This document shows, in pieces, positions 17,001 through 26,095 of a stretch of 64,000 nucleotides of DNA; positions within the stretch are counted from its first letter, which is position 1, and each line of letters begins with the position of its first letter. The translations under genes were made by a program, and so were the position numbers. Under the pieces are notes generated by a model. It did no database searches and was not told the origin of the DNA. It saw only the letters and a list, made by a program, of their open reading frames with translations. The stretch is from Dorea_A amylophila (GTDB taxonomy: Bacteria > Bacillota > Clostridia > Lachnospirales > Lachnospiraceae), in assembly GCF_025567265.1 (NCBI RefSeq), contig NZ_JAOQJW010000012.1:52591-116590 (forward strand). The letters are read 5' to 3'.

Positions 17001-17918
17001 GTGGTAAGCAGAAATCTGGTGATTTGTGACCAGGAAGTGAGATACGCTGCGGCCCTTGCGGAAGTTTTTATGAAAGCGAAGGAGTTGGCACTTGGCGTAC
17101 AGGTATGTAACAGTGTTGAGCAGACCGTAAAACTGCAGGAGGAATCACCGGTTGATATCCTGTTGATTGGAAGCAGTTATCCGGTAGAAGACAGGAAGAA
17201 GATAAAGGCCGGGAATGTGTTCGTTCTGGCACAGTCGGAAAATGCAGCACATGAGACAAATGAGAAACTTATCAATAAGTACCAGTCCGGAGAGGCCATT
17301 ATGGGAGCGGTGATCGAACAGTGTACGCAGTCCGGGGAACCGGAAAGATTTTTCCTTAGGACAGCGAAAAAGCAGAATGTCAGGATCATCGGAATCTTTT
17401 CCCCGGTGCACCGGAGTAAGAAGACCGGGTATGCATTAAAGCTGGGAAAAGAACTGGCAAGGACGTACAATGTATTGTACCTGAATCTTGAAGTATATGG
17501 AGGGATCGGGGGACATTTTCCGGATGCCGGACAGACGGTAGCGGATGCACTTTATTATTCCAGACAGGAGAAGAAACACTTAAGAGCAGCTCTGGCAGGT
17601 ATGGTAAAACATATGGGACCGCTTGACTATCTTCTGCCTATGCGGATGTCGGAAGATCTGAAGGCAGTGGAGATCGAAGAGTGGACAGGGTTTGTGGAAC
17701 AGATTGCAGAACAGAGCATATATGAAGTCCTGATACTGGATATCGATGAAGGGATCCGTGGAGTATATGAGCTCTTGAGGATGTGTACGGAGATACATGT
17801 GGCAGTCATAAAAGAGGAGGTGGCGCAGGCAAAATTATTCCAGTTTGAAGAAGAATTACATCTGATGGGTTATGACGATGTAAAGCAGAAGATGGTAAAG
17901 AAAGAGCTGGAAGGATGA
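17001..17918 (+). CDS. tadZ: Tad pilus localisation protein, TadZ/CpaE-like
   Basis: This 305-residue first gene of the Tad operon starts on GTG at 17001 after GAAGGAGGGA. An N-terminal receiver-like domain (residues 1-110) is followed by a MinD/ParA-like ATPase fold. The P-loop region is degenerate (FSPVHRSKKTGYA, about residue 135), as in many CpaE proteins. TadZ places the pilus machine at its cellular site. Its last bases overlap the tadA start by four, so translation is coupled. Downstream tadA is interrupted, so the operon is probably silent beyond this point while the insertion is present. Confidence 0.8.
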   Translation: MVSRNLVICDQEVRYAAALAEVFMKAKELALGVQVCNSVEQTVKLQEESPVDILLIGSSYPVEDRKKIKAGNVFVLAQSENAAHETNEKLINKYQSGEAIMGAVIEQCTQSGEPERFFLRTAKKQNVRIIGIFSPVHRSKKTGYALKLGKELARTYNVLYLNLEVYGGIGGHFPDAGQTVADALYYSRQEKKHLRAALAGMVKHMGPLDYLLPMRMSEDLKAVEIEEWTGFVEQIAEQSIYEVLILDIDEGIRGVYELLRMCTEIHVAVIKEEVAQAKLFQFEEELHLMGYDDVKQKMVKKELEG

Positions 17919-18793
17919 GGAAAATGATAGAAGCAGAGCAGCTCCATGCAAGGATATTATCCAGACTGGATATGACAAGGGACATGGAGGACGAAGAACT
18001 GACAGAGTTGATCTATGAAGTACTTCAGGAAGCTTCGCAGGAAGAATATCTGCCGTTGGATCAGAAAACAATGCTTGGAAAGGAACTTTTCAATGCATTC
18101 CGGAAACTGGATCTGCTGCAGGAATTTCTGGAAGACGAACAGATCACAGAGATCATGATCAACGGGACGCAGAATATATTTATTGAAAAAGCAGGAAGGA
18201 TCATCCAGTCAGACAAAAGATTCTTATCCAGAGATAAACTGGAGGATGTGATCCAGCAGATCGTGGCAGGATCCAACAGACTGGTAAATGAGGCATCGCC
18301 GATTGCAGATGCCAGACTGGCAGACGGATCGAGAGTCAATGTCGTACTTCCGCCGGTCGCATTAAATGGGCCGATCGTTACAATTCGAAAATTTGCAAAA
18401 GAAGCAATTACAATGAAAAAACTGATGGAATGGCAGTCAATCAATTCAGAAGTATCGGGTTTTCTGGCTTTATTAGTAGCCGCCGGATACAATATATTCA
18501 TCAGTGGTGGAACCGGATCCGGGAAAACCACTTTCTTGAATGCACTATCGCAATATATACCCAAAAATGAACGTATCATAACGATCGAAGACAACGCAGA
18601 ACTTCAGATTCAAAATGTAAAGAATCTGGTAAGACTGGAAGCAAGAAATGCTAATGTAGAAGGAACAGGAGAAGTTACCATCAGGGATCTGATCAAGTCG
18701 GCACTTCGTATGCGACCGGACAGGATCATCGTGGGGGAAGTGCGCTCGGCGGAAGCAATTGATATGCTTCAGGCACTTATATGTACTATATAA
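17915..18793 (+). pseudogene. tadA: tadA/cpaF pilus ATPase, 5' fragment split by a mobile element
   Basis: About 287 codons of the type II/IV secretion ATPase TadA (CpaF) are present, then the frame runs into the mobile element and stops after a few foreign residues (ALICTI). Walker A (SGGTGSGKTTFLNAL, about residue 200), the Asp box (RIITIEDNAELQ) and Walker B region (RIIVGEVRSAEAIDMLQA) are intact. The protein breaks just before NTGHDGSLSTGHANS. The remaining about 133 codons are at 35,755-36,159 and resume in the same reading phase. The truncated product lacks the C-terminal part of the ATPase core and should be inactive. The frame is restored if the element is removed. Confidence 0.93.
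18771..18786 (+). other. left junction (attL) of the tadA element
   Basis: The junction reads AGGCAC (18771-18776) followed by TTATATGTAC (18777-18786). The decamer is the inverted repeat of GTCCATATAA at the right end (9 of 10 bases). The hexamer matches AGGCCT at the right junction in four of six positions, as expected for a strand-exchange core that need not be identical. Confidence 0.75.
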
Positions 18794-18858
18794 TAATTAT
18801 ATATATAACGTATATAAGGATGGAAAATATAGATTAGAGGGAGAGACATAGGAACGAT

Positions 18859-19167
18859 ATGAACATTAAGTATAGGTTATTGTGTAAAAGGTTAATAGAG
18901 GAAAGGAAGAGAGTAGGTGTCATTCAATATTATAATGTACTGTTCATAATGGAGTTAGTGTCAGATAAAGACATATGGTCTTTAGAACAGTGGGTGAATG
19001 GTATAAATAACATATATATGAAAGATATACATAATTGGTGTAGAATACATTTTGTTAAATATCACACTGTATTTGTTTACAGGAAAGAGTATCCGGTAAA
19101 AGCAAATATTTGGAATGGGTATTCATATATAAGGTGGCGGATGGAGCGGATGATGAATTTGGGATAA
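18859..19167 (+). CDS. hypothetical protein with XRE-like N-terminus
   Basis: A 102-residue frame lies at the left end of the element. Its first 23 residues (YRLLCKRLIEERKRVGVIQ) look like the first helix of an XRE-type helix-turn-helix regulator. The rest, rich in Tyr, Trp and Lys, does not continue that domain. It may be a regulator broken by rearrangement or a short unknown protein. A GAGGGAGAG tract lies about 20 bases upstream of the ATG. Antisense to its end lies another XRE-like fragment. Confidence 0.35.
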   Translation: MNIKYRLLCKRLIEERKRVGVIQYYNVLFIMELVSDKDIWSLEQWVNGINNIYMKDIHNWCRIHFVKYHTVFVYRKEYPVKANIWNGYSYIRWRMERMMNLG

Positions 19168-19222
19168 GATAAAATAGTGATTCTCTTATACGTTTGCCTA
19201 TAAGTGCATAATTTATTTCCAT
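19055..19222 (-). pseudogene. XRE-family regulator remnant (N-terminal start only)
   Basis: A minus-strand frame of 55 codons is preceded by a very good GGAGGTGAGGAC ribosome-binding site. Its first residues, MEINYALIGKRIRESLF, match the start of many XRE repressors. The remaining residues lose the family pattern and overlap the plus-strand gene antisense. It reads as the preserved beginning of a repressor gene whose body was replaced. Confidence 0.35.
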
Positions 19223-19447
19223 GTCCTCACCTCCTTTCCATCACAACTTGACTTTTTTGTGTTGTAGATAGGAAAAATGGTGAGCTATACAACAGCAATT
19301 GGTTGTATAAAGAGAAGTATATCATATGTATATAGCAAAAAGAAGATTGTCGATTGATGGGAGAAAAAGGCGATAAGTTGTAATTGAACAACAGCGAAAA
19401 AAGGGTTATCACTTATGTATTAAAAATTATGTTTGGGAGGAAAATAC

Positions 19448-19663
19448 ATGGCAGATAAAGAGGAAATCAAAACACTGGAGGAATTAGAGGAAAAAGGAAG
19501 AATACTGCGGGAGTACAAAGAAAAATTCCGGCAGATGTGCCAAGAAAATAAAATGATAAAGGGTTCGACAGTGCTGAAACTATATGATAAAATTGAAGAA
19601 ATACAAAGAGAATATGAGCATTTAGATAATAAGCTGACATTAATGGAATACAACTTTATATAG
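19448..19663 (+). CDS. small coiled-coil protein, unknown
   Basis: This 71-residue highly charged protein (Glu/Lys rich) is probably one or two long helices throughout. GGGAGG (19435-19440) lies 7 bases before the ATG. No domain is recognised. It is in the accessory element upstream of the XRE regulator and defence genes; a role with them is only suggested by position. Confidence 0.5.
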   Translation: MADKEEIKTLEELEEKGRILREYKEKFRQMCQENKMIKGSTVLKLYDKIEEIQREYEHLDNKLTLMEYNFI

Positions 19664-19787
19664 TTCTATTTTTTTTGTTTTAATACTACTGTTTCCCTTA
19701 GTAAATACTTGTAAGATACATCTCTAATATTTTTGCGGATTTCTAGTTACAATTAAGGTAACTACTATCGGAAAGAGGTGTATTTAC

Positions 19788-20108
19788 TTGCGCACAGAGG
19801 ATTATATTGCGGACAATATTATAGCTTTATGTAAAAAACGTGATATGAGTAAATATCGGCTGTCACAATTGACTGGTATATCTCAATCTTCGATTGGAAA
19901 AATTATTGCTAAAGAAAGTTTACCAACTATGCCTACTGTAGAAAAGATATGTGATGCACTGGGAGTAACAATGGCACAATTCTTTGCCGGAATGGATGTT
20001 CCAGTAAGCTTATCAGAATCACAACAAGAGGTTCTGAATATTTGGAATAATCTTGATGAAAAAGAACAGAATGTAGTGATACAAATGCTCCGGGGACTTC
20101 AAAAATAA
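19788..20108 (+). CDS. XRE-family helix-turn-helix regulator
   Basis: A 106-residue DNA-binding protein starts on TTG after AAAGAGGTG. The helix-turn-helix lies at residues 8-62, with MSKYRLSQLTGISQSSIGKI as the turn and recognition helix, followed by TMPTVEKICDALGVTMAQFF. The short helical tail (SLSESQQEVLNIWNNLDEKEQN) is typical of transposon and defence-locus repressors. It is followed by a terminator and then by the unknown 162-residue gene and the restriction-methylation enzyme, so it may control that block. The target is not known. Confidence 0.85.
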   Translation: MRTEDYIADNIIALCKKRDMSKYRLSQLTGISQSSIGKIIAKESLPTMPTVEKICDALGVTMAQFFAGMDVPVSLSESQQEVLNIWNNLDEKEQNVVIQMLRGLQK

Positions 20109-20110
20109 AG

Positions 20111-20149
20111 GAAACAGTTGTAACGAAAATGTTGACTGTTTCTTTTTTT
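20111..20149 (+). terminator. intrinsic terminator after the XRE gene
   Basis: The arms GAAACAGT (20111-20118) and ACTGTTTC (20135-20142) pair perfectly and are followed by seven T. A smaller inner pairing is possible. Confidence 0.7.
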
Positions 20150-20165
20150 ATGGAGTTGGGAGATT

Positions 20166-20654
20166 ATGGTGATTGAAAAGAAATATTATGATATTGCACA
20201 GCGTGAATTGGAAGAAATGCAAAGAGAAATTAATGAAGAAAAAGCGCAAATGTCAGAAGAAGAGATACTAGAAGATAAAAAATGGCATGATGAACAATTG
20301 GAAACAATTATTAAAAAGGCAGAAGCTCATATGCGTCGTTTTAAGAAAGTTCCAGATTCTCAAAAAGTAGTGAAATTCACTTTTTTACAAAAAGATGCAT
20401 TGGAAATTGCACGAAATATGCAGATGAATATAAAAACTGAGCGTAAAGAAGATGATTTATGGGGGACGATAGAAATGTCATTTAATAATATGTGGTTTTT
20501 AGATTCGGCTCCTAGTGAATGGAAAGATATTTGGAATAACTTGATGAAGGAAGCTCAGAGAGTGTATATAGAAGCAAAAGATAACATGATCATGTATCAA
20601 TATTATTATGATTTGGCGGTAGAAGTTCCTTGTGTGCAGACACAATACAAATAA
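20166..20654 (+). CDS. unknown 162-residue protein in the defence block
   Basis: This is a soluble, acidic and helical protein. Residues 1-60 are almost entirely Glu/Lys/Gln heptads (likely coiled coil). A compact C-terminal half is rich in Trp, Tyr and Met, ending with a cysteine close to the terminus (VEVPCVQTQ). No family is recognised. The 110-base gap to the restriction-methylation gene and its place between regulator and enzyme make an accessory role in that system possible, but nothing in the sequence proves it. Confidence 0.6.
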   Translation: MVIEKKYYDIAQRELEEMQREINEEKAQMSEEEILEDKKWHDEQLETIIKKAEAHMRRFKKVPDSQKVVKFTFLQKDALEIARNMQMNIKTERKEDDLWGTIEMSFNNMWFLDSAPSEWKDIWNNLMKEAQRVYIEAKDNMIMYQYYYDLAVEVPCVQTQYK

Positions 20655-20764
20655 TGATATATGAATGCTGTTCTGTAATAATTTTATGATATACTGTGGA
20701 TATGATATGTAAAAATAGTCGGAGAAAGATTTGTGAATGCACGATTATTTAGGAGGAAAAAAGC

Positions 20765-23569
20765 ATGACAGATGCAGAACAAAGAGAGGCTGCCCGTCAA
20801 TTTGTAAACCGATGGATGGGAAAAGGGAAAGAAGATGAAGATGGACGTTCTTATTGGATTGATTTATTGACGAACGTTTTGGGAATGGATAATGTGACAG
20901 AACGTTTGAACTTTGAAAAGAAAGTTGTAATTGATGGAAATACAAAACGTATTGATGTATATATTCCTGAAACACGAGTAATTATTGAACAGAAGAGTCT
21001 TGGAAAAGCATTGGATCAGAAAATCAGGAATTCAGGAGATGTTGATCTTACTCCATTTGAACAGGCAGACAGATATAATGGAAAGCTGACTTTTGATGAA
21101 AGAGCTCGGTGGATTGTTACGTCAAATTTTGCGGAAATTTGGATTTATGATATGAACCAGAAACAGCCAGAACCGACAAAGATTGCTTTAGATGAATTAC
21201 AAAGCAAATATCCATTGTTGGATTTCTTGGTAAAAAAAGAAGTAAAGACAATATCGCATGAAATGGAAGTATCAATAAAAGCAGGAGATATTGTTGGGCT
21301 TATTTATGATGCGTTTTTAAAACAATATCGTATACCGGATATTAAAGAAAAAGATGAAACGTCCGAACAGAAAGAAAAAAGAGAGCATAAATTAAAGAGC
21401 CTGAATGCTTTATGTGTACGGATTGTCTTTTGCTTATATGCTGAAGATGCTGGAATTTTGGGTAAGAGAAATATGTTTCATGATTATTTGGAAACATATG
21501 AAGTAAGGGATTGTCGAAGAGCATTAATAGAATTATTTAAAGTATTGGATACGCCGATATCAGATCGGGACGAGTATTTGGAGGAAGATCTTGCTCAGTT
21601 TCCATATGTAAATGGCGGGTTATTTGCTGATGAAACTATTGAGATACCACCTTTTACAGAGGAAATTAAAGAATTACTTCTTACAAAAGCGTCAGAAGAT
21701 TTTGATTGGAGTGATATTTCTCCAACTATATTTGGAGCCGTATTTGAATCTACATTAAATCCTGAGACCAGACGTTCTGGAGGAATGCATTATACATCTA
21801 TCGAAAATATTCATAAAGTCATTGATCCACTTTTTTTGGAGGACTTACAGGAAGAGTTTAATGCAATAAAACAAATTCAGGTAAAGCGGACTAAAGATAA
21901 AAAGCTGGATGAATTTCAGAATAAATTAGCAACTCTTACATTCCTAGATCCGGCATGTGGTTCTGGAAATTTCCTCACAGAAACTTATTTATCACTTCGA
22001 CGTTTGGAGAATGAAGTGATACGTGAAAGAGTTGGCGGACAAATGACTTTAGTAGAAGCTCATAACCCAATTAAAGTCTCAATACAGCAATTTTACGGAA
22101 TAGAAATTAATGATTTTGCAGTAACCGTTGCAAAGACAGCACTATGGATTGCAGAATCTCAGATGTTAGAAGAAACAAAAAGTATTGTTTATGGATTTAA
22201 TGATGATTTTCTTCCTTTGAAAACATATGTAAATATTACAGAAGGAAATGCTTTAAGATTGGATTGGAATGAGGTCATTCCAGCAACAGGTCTATCTTAT
22301 ATTATGGGAAATCCACCTTTTGTTGGTGCTAGGTGGATGAATAAAGAACAGAAAAAGGATATGGAACTGGTATTTCATGGAATAAAGGATTTTGGAAACT
22401 TGGATTTTGTAACAGCTTGGTATAAAAAGGCAAGTGATTACATTCAGAACAGAGATATATTTACTGCATTTGTTTCAACCAATACTATTACACAAGGTGA
22501 ACAGCCTGCAATATTTTGGAAGCCATTATTTGAAATGGGGATACATATCAATTTTGCTTATAGAACGTTCCGTTGGGATAGTGAGGCGAATTTAAAAGCA
22601 CATGTTCATTGTGTAATTGTAGGATTTAGCCATGCTAAAAGTAATAAAAGAAAAGTCATTTATGATACGAATGGGGATATGAAAATTGCTGAAAATATTA
22701 ATGCGTACTTAATTGATTCAGACGATATTTTTGTTGGTAGTAGAAAACACCCTATTTGTAGTGTACCGGAAATAGGAATTGGAAATAAACCAATAGATGG
22801 GGGATACTATTTATTTGATAAAGAAGAAATGGAGGAGTTTATAAAACAGGAGCCGAAATCTCAAAAGTATTTTCACCCATGGTATGGAGCAAGAGAATTT
22901 ATTAATCGTACTCCAAGATATTGTTTATATTTGGGAAACTGTTCACCAAAAGAACTAAGAGAATTGCCAGAATGTATGAAAAGAGTGGAGGCTGTTAGAG
23001 AGTATCGACTTCAAAGCACAAGTGCAGGTACACGAAAAATTGCAGATACACCAACAAGGTTTCATGTATCCAATTTCCCTAAAGGGAGCTATATAGTAAT
23101 ACCACAGGTATCTTCTGAACGAAGAAGGTATATACCAATGGGATACATGGATGAAAGTGTGCTATGTAGTGATAAAGTTAGAATAATGCCAATGGGAACA
23201 TTGTATCATTTTGGTGTACTTGAATCTAATGTACATATGGCGTGGATGAGAGCTATATGTGGAAGATTAAAGAGTGATTATAGTTACACAGTAAATCATG
23301 TGTATAATAATTTCCCTTGGCCAGAATTACAGGAAAAACAAAAAGAAAGAATAGAACAATCGGCACAAGGAATATTGGATGCAAGAGCATTATATCCAGA
23401 TAGCAGTCTTGCAGATTTGTATGATCCTTTAACGATGCCAGTGGAATTAAGAAAAGCACATATTGCAAATGATAAGGCAGTTATGGCAGCTTATGGTTTT
23501 GGCATAAAAATGACAGAAGAAGAGTGTGTTGCAGAATTGATGAAACTATATCAAAAAATGCAAGGATAA
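20765..23569 (+). CDS. type IIL restriction-methylation enzyme, MmeI/YeeA-like
   Basis: This is a 934-residue single-chain enzyme. The N-terminal PD-(D/E)xK nuclease is visible as D64 in KRIDVYI and E75-x-K77 in IIEQKS. It is followed by a helical connector (about 150-370) and then an N6-adenine methyltransferase. Motif I is FLDPACGSGNF (about residue 393) and motif IV GNPPFVGA (about 514). The C-terminal third holds the target recognition region. Length and order match the MmeI family, which both methylates one strand of its site and cuts nearby. AGGAGG precedes the ATG by 7 bases. The DUF262 gene follows after 22 bases, so they are co-transcribed. It probably limits phage or plasmid entry. 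The recognition sequence cannot be read from here. Confidence 0.88.
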   Translation: MTDAEQREAARQFVNRWMGKGKEDEDGRSYWIDLLTNVLGMDNVTERLNFEKKVVIDGNTKRIDVYIPETRVIIEQKSLGKALDQKIRNSGDVDLTPFEQADRYNGKLTFDERARWIVTSNFAEIWIYDMNQKQPEPTKIALDELQSKYPLLDFLVKKEVKTISHEMEVSIKAGDIVGLIYDAFLKQYRIPDIKEKDETSEQKEKREHKLKSLNALCVRIVFCLYAEDAGILGKRNMFHDYLETYEVRDCRRALIELFKVLDTPISDRDEYLEEDLAQFPYVNGGLFADETIEIPPFTEEIKELLLTKASEDFDWSDISPTIFGAVFESTLNPETRRSGGMHYTSIENIHKVIDPLFLEDLQEEFNAIKQIQVKRTKDKKLDEFQNKLATLTFLDPACGSGNFLTETYLSLRRLENEVIRERVGGQMTLVEAHNPIKVSIQQFYGIEINDFAVTVAKTALWIAESQMLEETKSIVYGFNDDFLPLKTYVNITEGNALRLDWNEVIPATGLSYIMGNPPFVGARWMNKEQKKDMELVFHGIKDFGNLDFVTAWYKKASDYIQNRDIFTAFVSTNTITQGEQPAIFWKPLFEMGIHINFAYRTFRWDSEANLKAHVHCVIVGFSHAKSNKRKVIYDTNGDMKIAENINAYLIDSDDIFVGSRKHPICSVPEIGIGNKPIDGGYYLFDKEEMEEFIKQEPKSQKYFHPWYGAREFINRTPRYCLYLGNCSPKELRELPECMKRVEAVREYRLQSTSAGTRKIADTPTRFHVSNFPKGSYIVIPQVSSERRRYIPMGYMDESVLCSDKVRIMPMGTLYHFGVLESNVHMAWMRAICGRLKSDYSYTVNHVYNNFPWPELQEKQKERIEQSAQGILDARALYPDSSLADLYDPLTMPVELRKAHIANDKAVMAAYGFGIKMTEEECVAELMKLYQKMQG

Positions 23570-23591
23570 GTAAGAGGAGTAGCGAAGAAAG

Positions 23592-25313
23592 ATGGATGCA
23601 CATAAAGCGTTAATTACCAATATTTTTAATAATTCGACATTGGTGGAAGTCCCTTTTTTTCAGAGATCGTATGTGTGGAAAGAAGATCTCTGGGGGCGAC
23701 TTCTTGAAGATATGGAGTTTGTAGTAAAGACAAAAAAACCACATTTTTTGGGCTCTATTATTTTAAAAGAAGGTCGCAAACCTAGGCAAGGAGAAAATTT
23801 TGCAGATTGTAGAACTATAGTTGATGGTCAGCAGAGATTAACAACTTTTTTGATTTTTATGAAAGTGCTTTGCTTAAAATTAGGACAGACTGCACTGTTT
23901 GACTGCCAATTTAGAATCATGGGTCAAATGATTGCGCTTAGGCATGGAAGGAATGATATACAGGCTTTTGAAAAAGTAATGACATTAAGCAAAGCGGAAA
24001 TAATCGACAATCCAGAGCCGGCGTCCAGAATAATAGGAGCATTTAATTATTTTGTGGAACATATTGACGAAAGTAAGTTGGACATTATGACAATATTTGT
24101 AAATACGCAATTTGTTCGTATTGATTTGGATGCGGATGAAGACGAACAGCAGATTTTTGATACAATTAATTCTTTGGGCGTGAATCTTACTACATCTGAG
24201 TTATTAAAAAATTATTTTTTCAATCGAGAGACTGTTGGCGAATATGAAAGAAAATGGGCAGATGTATTTGAAAAAGATGATGAGACTAAAGTATATTGGG
24301 ATAGGGAAATTGAGACAGGACGAATAAAGAGAGCAATTATTGACATATTCTTTGATTCCTATTTTCAATTATTTATTCAGGATAAGCAGTACAATATTTC
24401 TAATGAAGACAAACTTATGTATTCCAGGGTAGACAGGCTTGCTCAGTCTTATCAGCATTTCATTAATAAGTATTGTGGTGGCAATAAAAATATTGTGCTA
24501 GATCAGATGAAAGAATATGCGGAGTGTTTCAGAAATAATTTGAAGCCAAATCAATGTGGAATGAGTATACCGAAGGAAGAAGGTATTGAACGTATAAATG
24601 TTGTGATTTTTGGATTAAAAAATACGACGATGATACCATATATTTTATATATTGCAAAAAACGTGCAGGACAAAAACGAGCTAAATAAAATGTATGGAAT
24701 TTTGGAAAGTTATATAATGAGAAGAGTTGTGGTACATGCATCTACTAAAAGTTACAATAATTTATTTACTTCATTGATTTTGAATAAAGTGCTGGATTCG
24801 CAGACTTTAACTTTACGTTTAAAAGGAATTGGTGATGCAACTACATATTGTCCAGATGATAATGAAATGAAAATTGGCTTTGAAACATCAAAACTGGTTA
24901 ATCTGCAATCAAAAGGAATTATTTATTTGTTAGAAAGTAAAATTCGTTCAGACAATAGTTCTACAGCATTGCTTGGATTTAATAATTACAGTTTGGAACA
25001 TTTAATGCCAAAGAAATGGAGAAATAATTGGGGAGCTTGCGCGACAGAAGATGATGCAAAAAAAAGAGATTCTCTATTACTGACATTGGGGAATTTGGCG
25101 ATTATTCCACAAGCTTTAAATGCATCTATACGTGATGCTGCATGGAATGTAAAAAAGGCAGGAAAGGGACAAAATAAACCAGGTTTACTTTTGTGTGCGA
25201 GCGGACTTTATACATTACATGACGTACTTCAAAAAAATGATTGGAACGAACATGAAATAGAAAATCGTGCAGAATGGCTCTTAGCTAATGCACAGAATAT
25301 TTGGAAAATATAG
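23592..25313 (+). CDS. DUF262/DUF1524 protein, GmrSD-like nuclease
   Basis: This 573-residue protein has an N-terminal DUF262 (ParB-like nucleotidase) domain. The diagnostic motif IVDGQQRLTTFL is near residue 77, preceded by the VPFFQRSYVW segment. The C-terminal DUF1524 HNH-type nuclease region has SLEHLMPKKW near residue 468 and a LGNLAIIP segment about 35 residues later. This fusion is the plan of the type IV enzyme GmrSD, which cuts modified phage DNA using NTP. A GAGGAG site precedes the ATG. It is co-transcribed with the MmeI-like enzyme. One attacks unmodified DNA and the other possibly modified DNA, so the two could be complementary. A long terminator follows. Confidence 0.85.
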   Translation: MDAHKALITNIFNNSTLVEVPFFQRSYVWKEDLWGRLLEDMEFVVKTKKPHFLGSIILKEGRKPRQGENFADCRTIVDGQQRLTTFLIFMKVLCLKLGQTALFDCQFRIMGQMIALRHGRNDIQAFEKVMTLSKAEIIDNPEPASRIIGAFNYFVEHIDESKLDIMTIFVNTQFVRIDLDADEDEQQIFDTINSLGVNLTTSELLKNYFFNRETVGEYERKWADVFEKDDETKVYWDREIETGRIKRAIIDIFFDSYFQLFIQDKQYNISNEDKLMYSRVDRLAQSYQHFINKYCGGNKNIVLDQMKEYAECFRNNLKPNQCGMSIPKEEGIERINVVIFGLKNTTMIPYILYIAKNVQDKNELNKMYGILESYIMRRVVVHASTKSYNNLFTSLILNKVLDSQTLTLRLKGIGDATTYCPDDNEMKIGFETSKLVNLQSKGIIYLLESKIRSDNSSTALLGFNNYSLEHLMPKKWRNNWGACATEDDAKKRDSLLLTLGNLAIIPQALNASIRDAAWNVKKAGKGQNKPGLLLCASGLYTLHDVLQKNDWNEHEIENRAEWLLANAQNIWKI

Positions 25314-25343
25314 AATATTCCAAATCCATAAAAGCTGAATGAA

Positions 25344-25405
25344 AACCAATATGGGAATTTTACAGGTGGTACAAAATTTGTAAAATTCTCATATTGGTTT
25401 TTTGG
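25344..25405 (+). terminator. strong terminator of the defence operon
   Basis: The 21-base arms 25344-25364 and 25379-25399 match at 20 positions, with a 14-base loop and T-run to 25405. An A-run at the left allows use in the other direction too. Confidence 0.85.
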
Positions 25406-25562
25406 TAATCTGTAAAAATTATAAATTTGGATATCAAGTAAGGTTTCGGATTTTTGATTTTTATGTATTTTTCAATTTTGGATATGGCTCCGAAATTGGC
25501 AATTTTGCGGAAGTGTATCCACACTTCCTGTCCTTGCTGTTTTTATAATCACACAGTGATTT

Positions 25563-25604
25563 CACAGGGATATAGGGATATTTAGCCTATTTTATATCCC
25601 TGTG
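25563..25604. other. hairpin in the untranslated region after the defence operon
   Basis: The arms CACAGGGATATA (25563-25574) and TATATCCCTGTG (25593-25604) are perfect complements around an 18-base loop. No T-run follows, so it is probably not a terminator. It lies about 30 bases before the first structured element. The stretch 25,406-25,562 shows no gene. Confidence 0.5.
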
Positions 25605-25637
25605 TTGTGACCGGAAAAATTCGGGGAACCAAGTGTA

Positions 25638-25780
25638 TATTTATGCTGAATGTGAGGAACTGGGGAGCACAATCCTCAGCAAGATTCCTACGTCCGGAAA
25701 ATACTATATTGCTAAAATAGCGATATGGTATTACCGGGGTGGATCTTGCTCTAGTGTGTACTGAGACCTCGGCATAAATA
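25638..25780 (+). ncRNA. candidate structured RNA, unit I
   Basis: The closing stem TATTTATGCTGA (25638-25649) pairs with TCGGCATAAATA (25769-25780). Inside, AGCAAGAT (25678-25685) pairs with ATCTTGCT (25743-25750). That stem carries a long irregular hairpin with CCGG/CCGG and AATACTATA/TATGGTATT pairings. A short GAGG/CCTC stem lies between. This nested, branched design is unlikely by chance and contains no gene. Strand is a guess; the palindromes fit either. Class unknown. Confidence 0.45.
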
Positions 25781-25793
25781 GAAAAATGGGTTT

Positions 25794-25881
25794 GGGGAAT
25801 CCCCAGCAAGATGAAAACCTGATGAGAGAATATTGTGATGAAAGACAATATTGTTAAACACAGGTGGATCTTGCTCTGGGG
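25794..25881 (+). ncRNA. candidate structured RNA, unit II (related to unit I)
   Basis: AGCAAGAT (25805-25812) pairs with ATCTTGCT (25868-25875), the same stem as in unit I, extended by CCCC/GGGG (25801-25804 with 25878-25881). Inner pairs CCTG/CAGG and AATATTG/CAATATT complete a long hairpin. Both units share the trailing sequence GGTGGATCTTGCTCT. GGGG at 25794-25797 could instead pair with CCCC at 25801-25804, giving an alternative fold. The following stretch to 26,095 has no recognised feature. Confidence 0.45.
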
Positions 25882-26095
25882 TAAGAAAGAAGTATCTTTA
25901 TATTATCAAAATGATATTTGGAGTTTATGTTGTTGGAAAGTCGTAAGCAGGAAGATAACTTCAAGTTGTTGGTGCAAATATAATGAATAGAAGTGTCCAG
26001 TACATTTTTGGTGATGGGTATTTTGGTGGAATCCATTTTTATTTATTTTTGAATAATATAATTTTGAATCTGCAGCCGATTCTGCCTGCCGGACA

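Noticed and set aside
25638..25881. Integron attC sites
   Set aside because: Folded units with conserved base stems resemble attC in outline, but the RYYYAAC/GTTRRRY ends and an integron integrase are absent.
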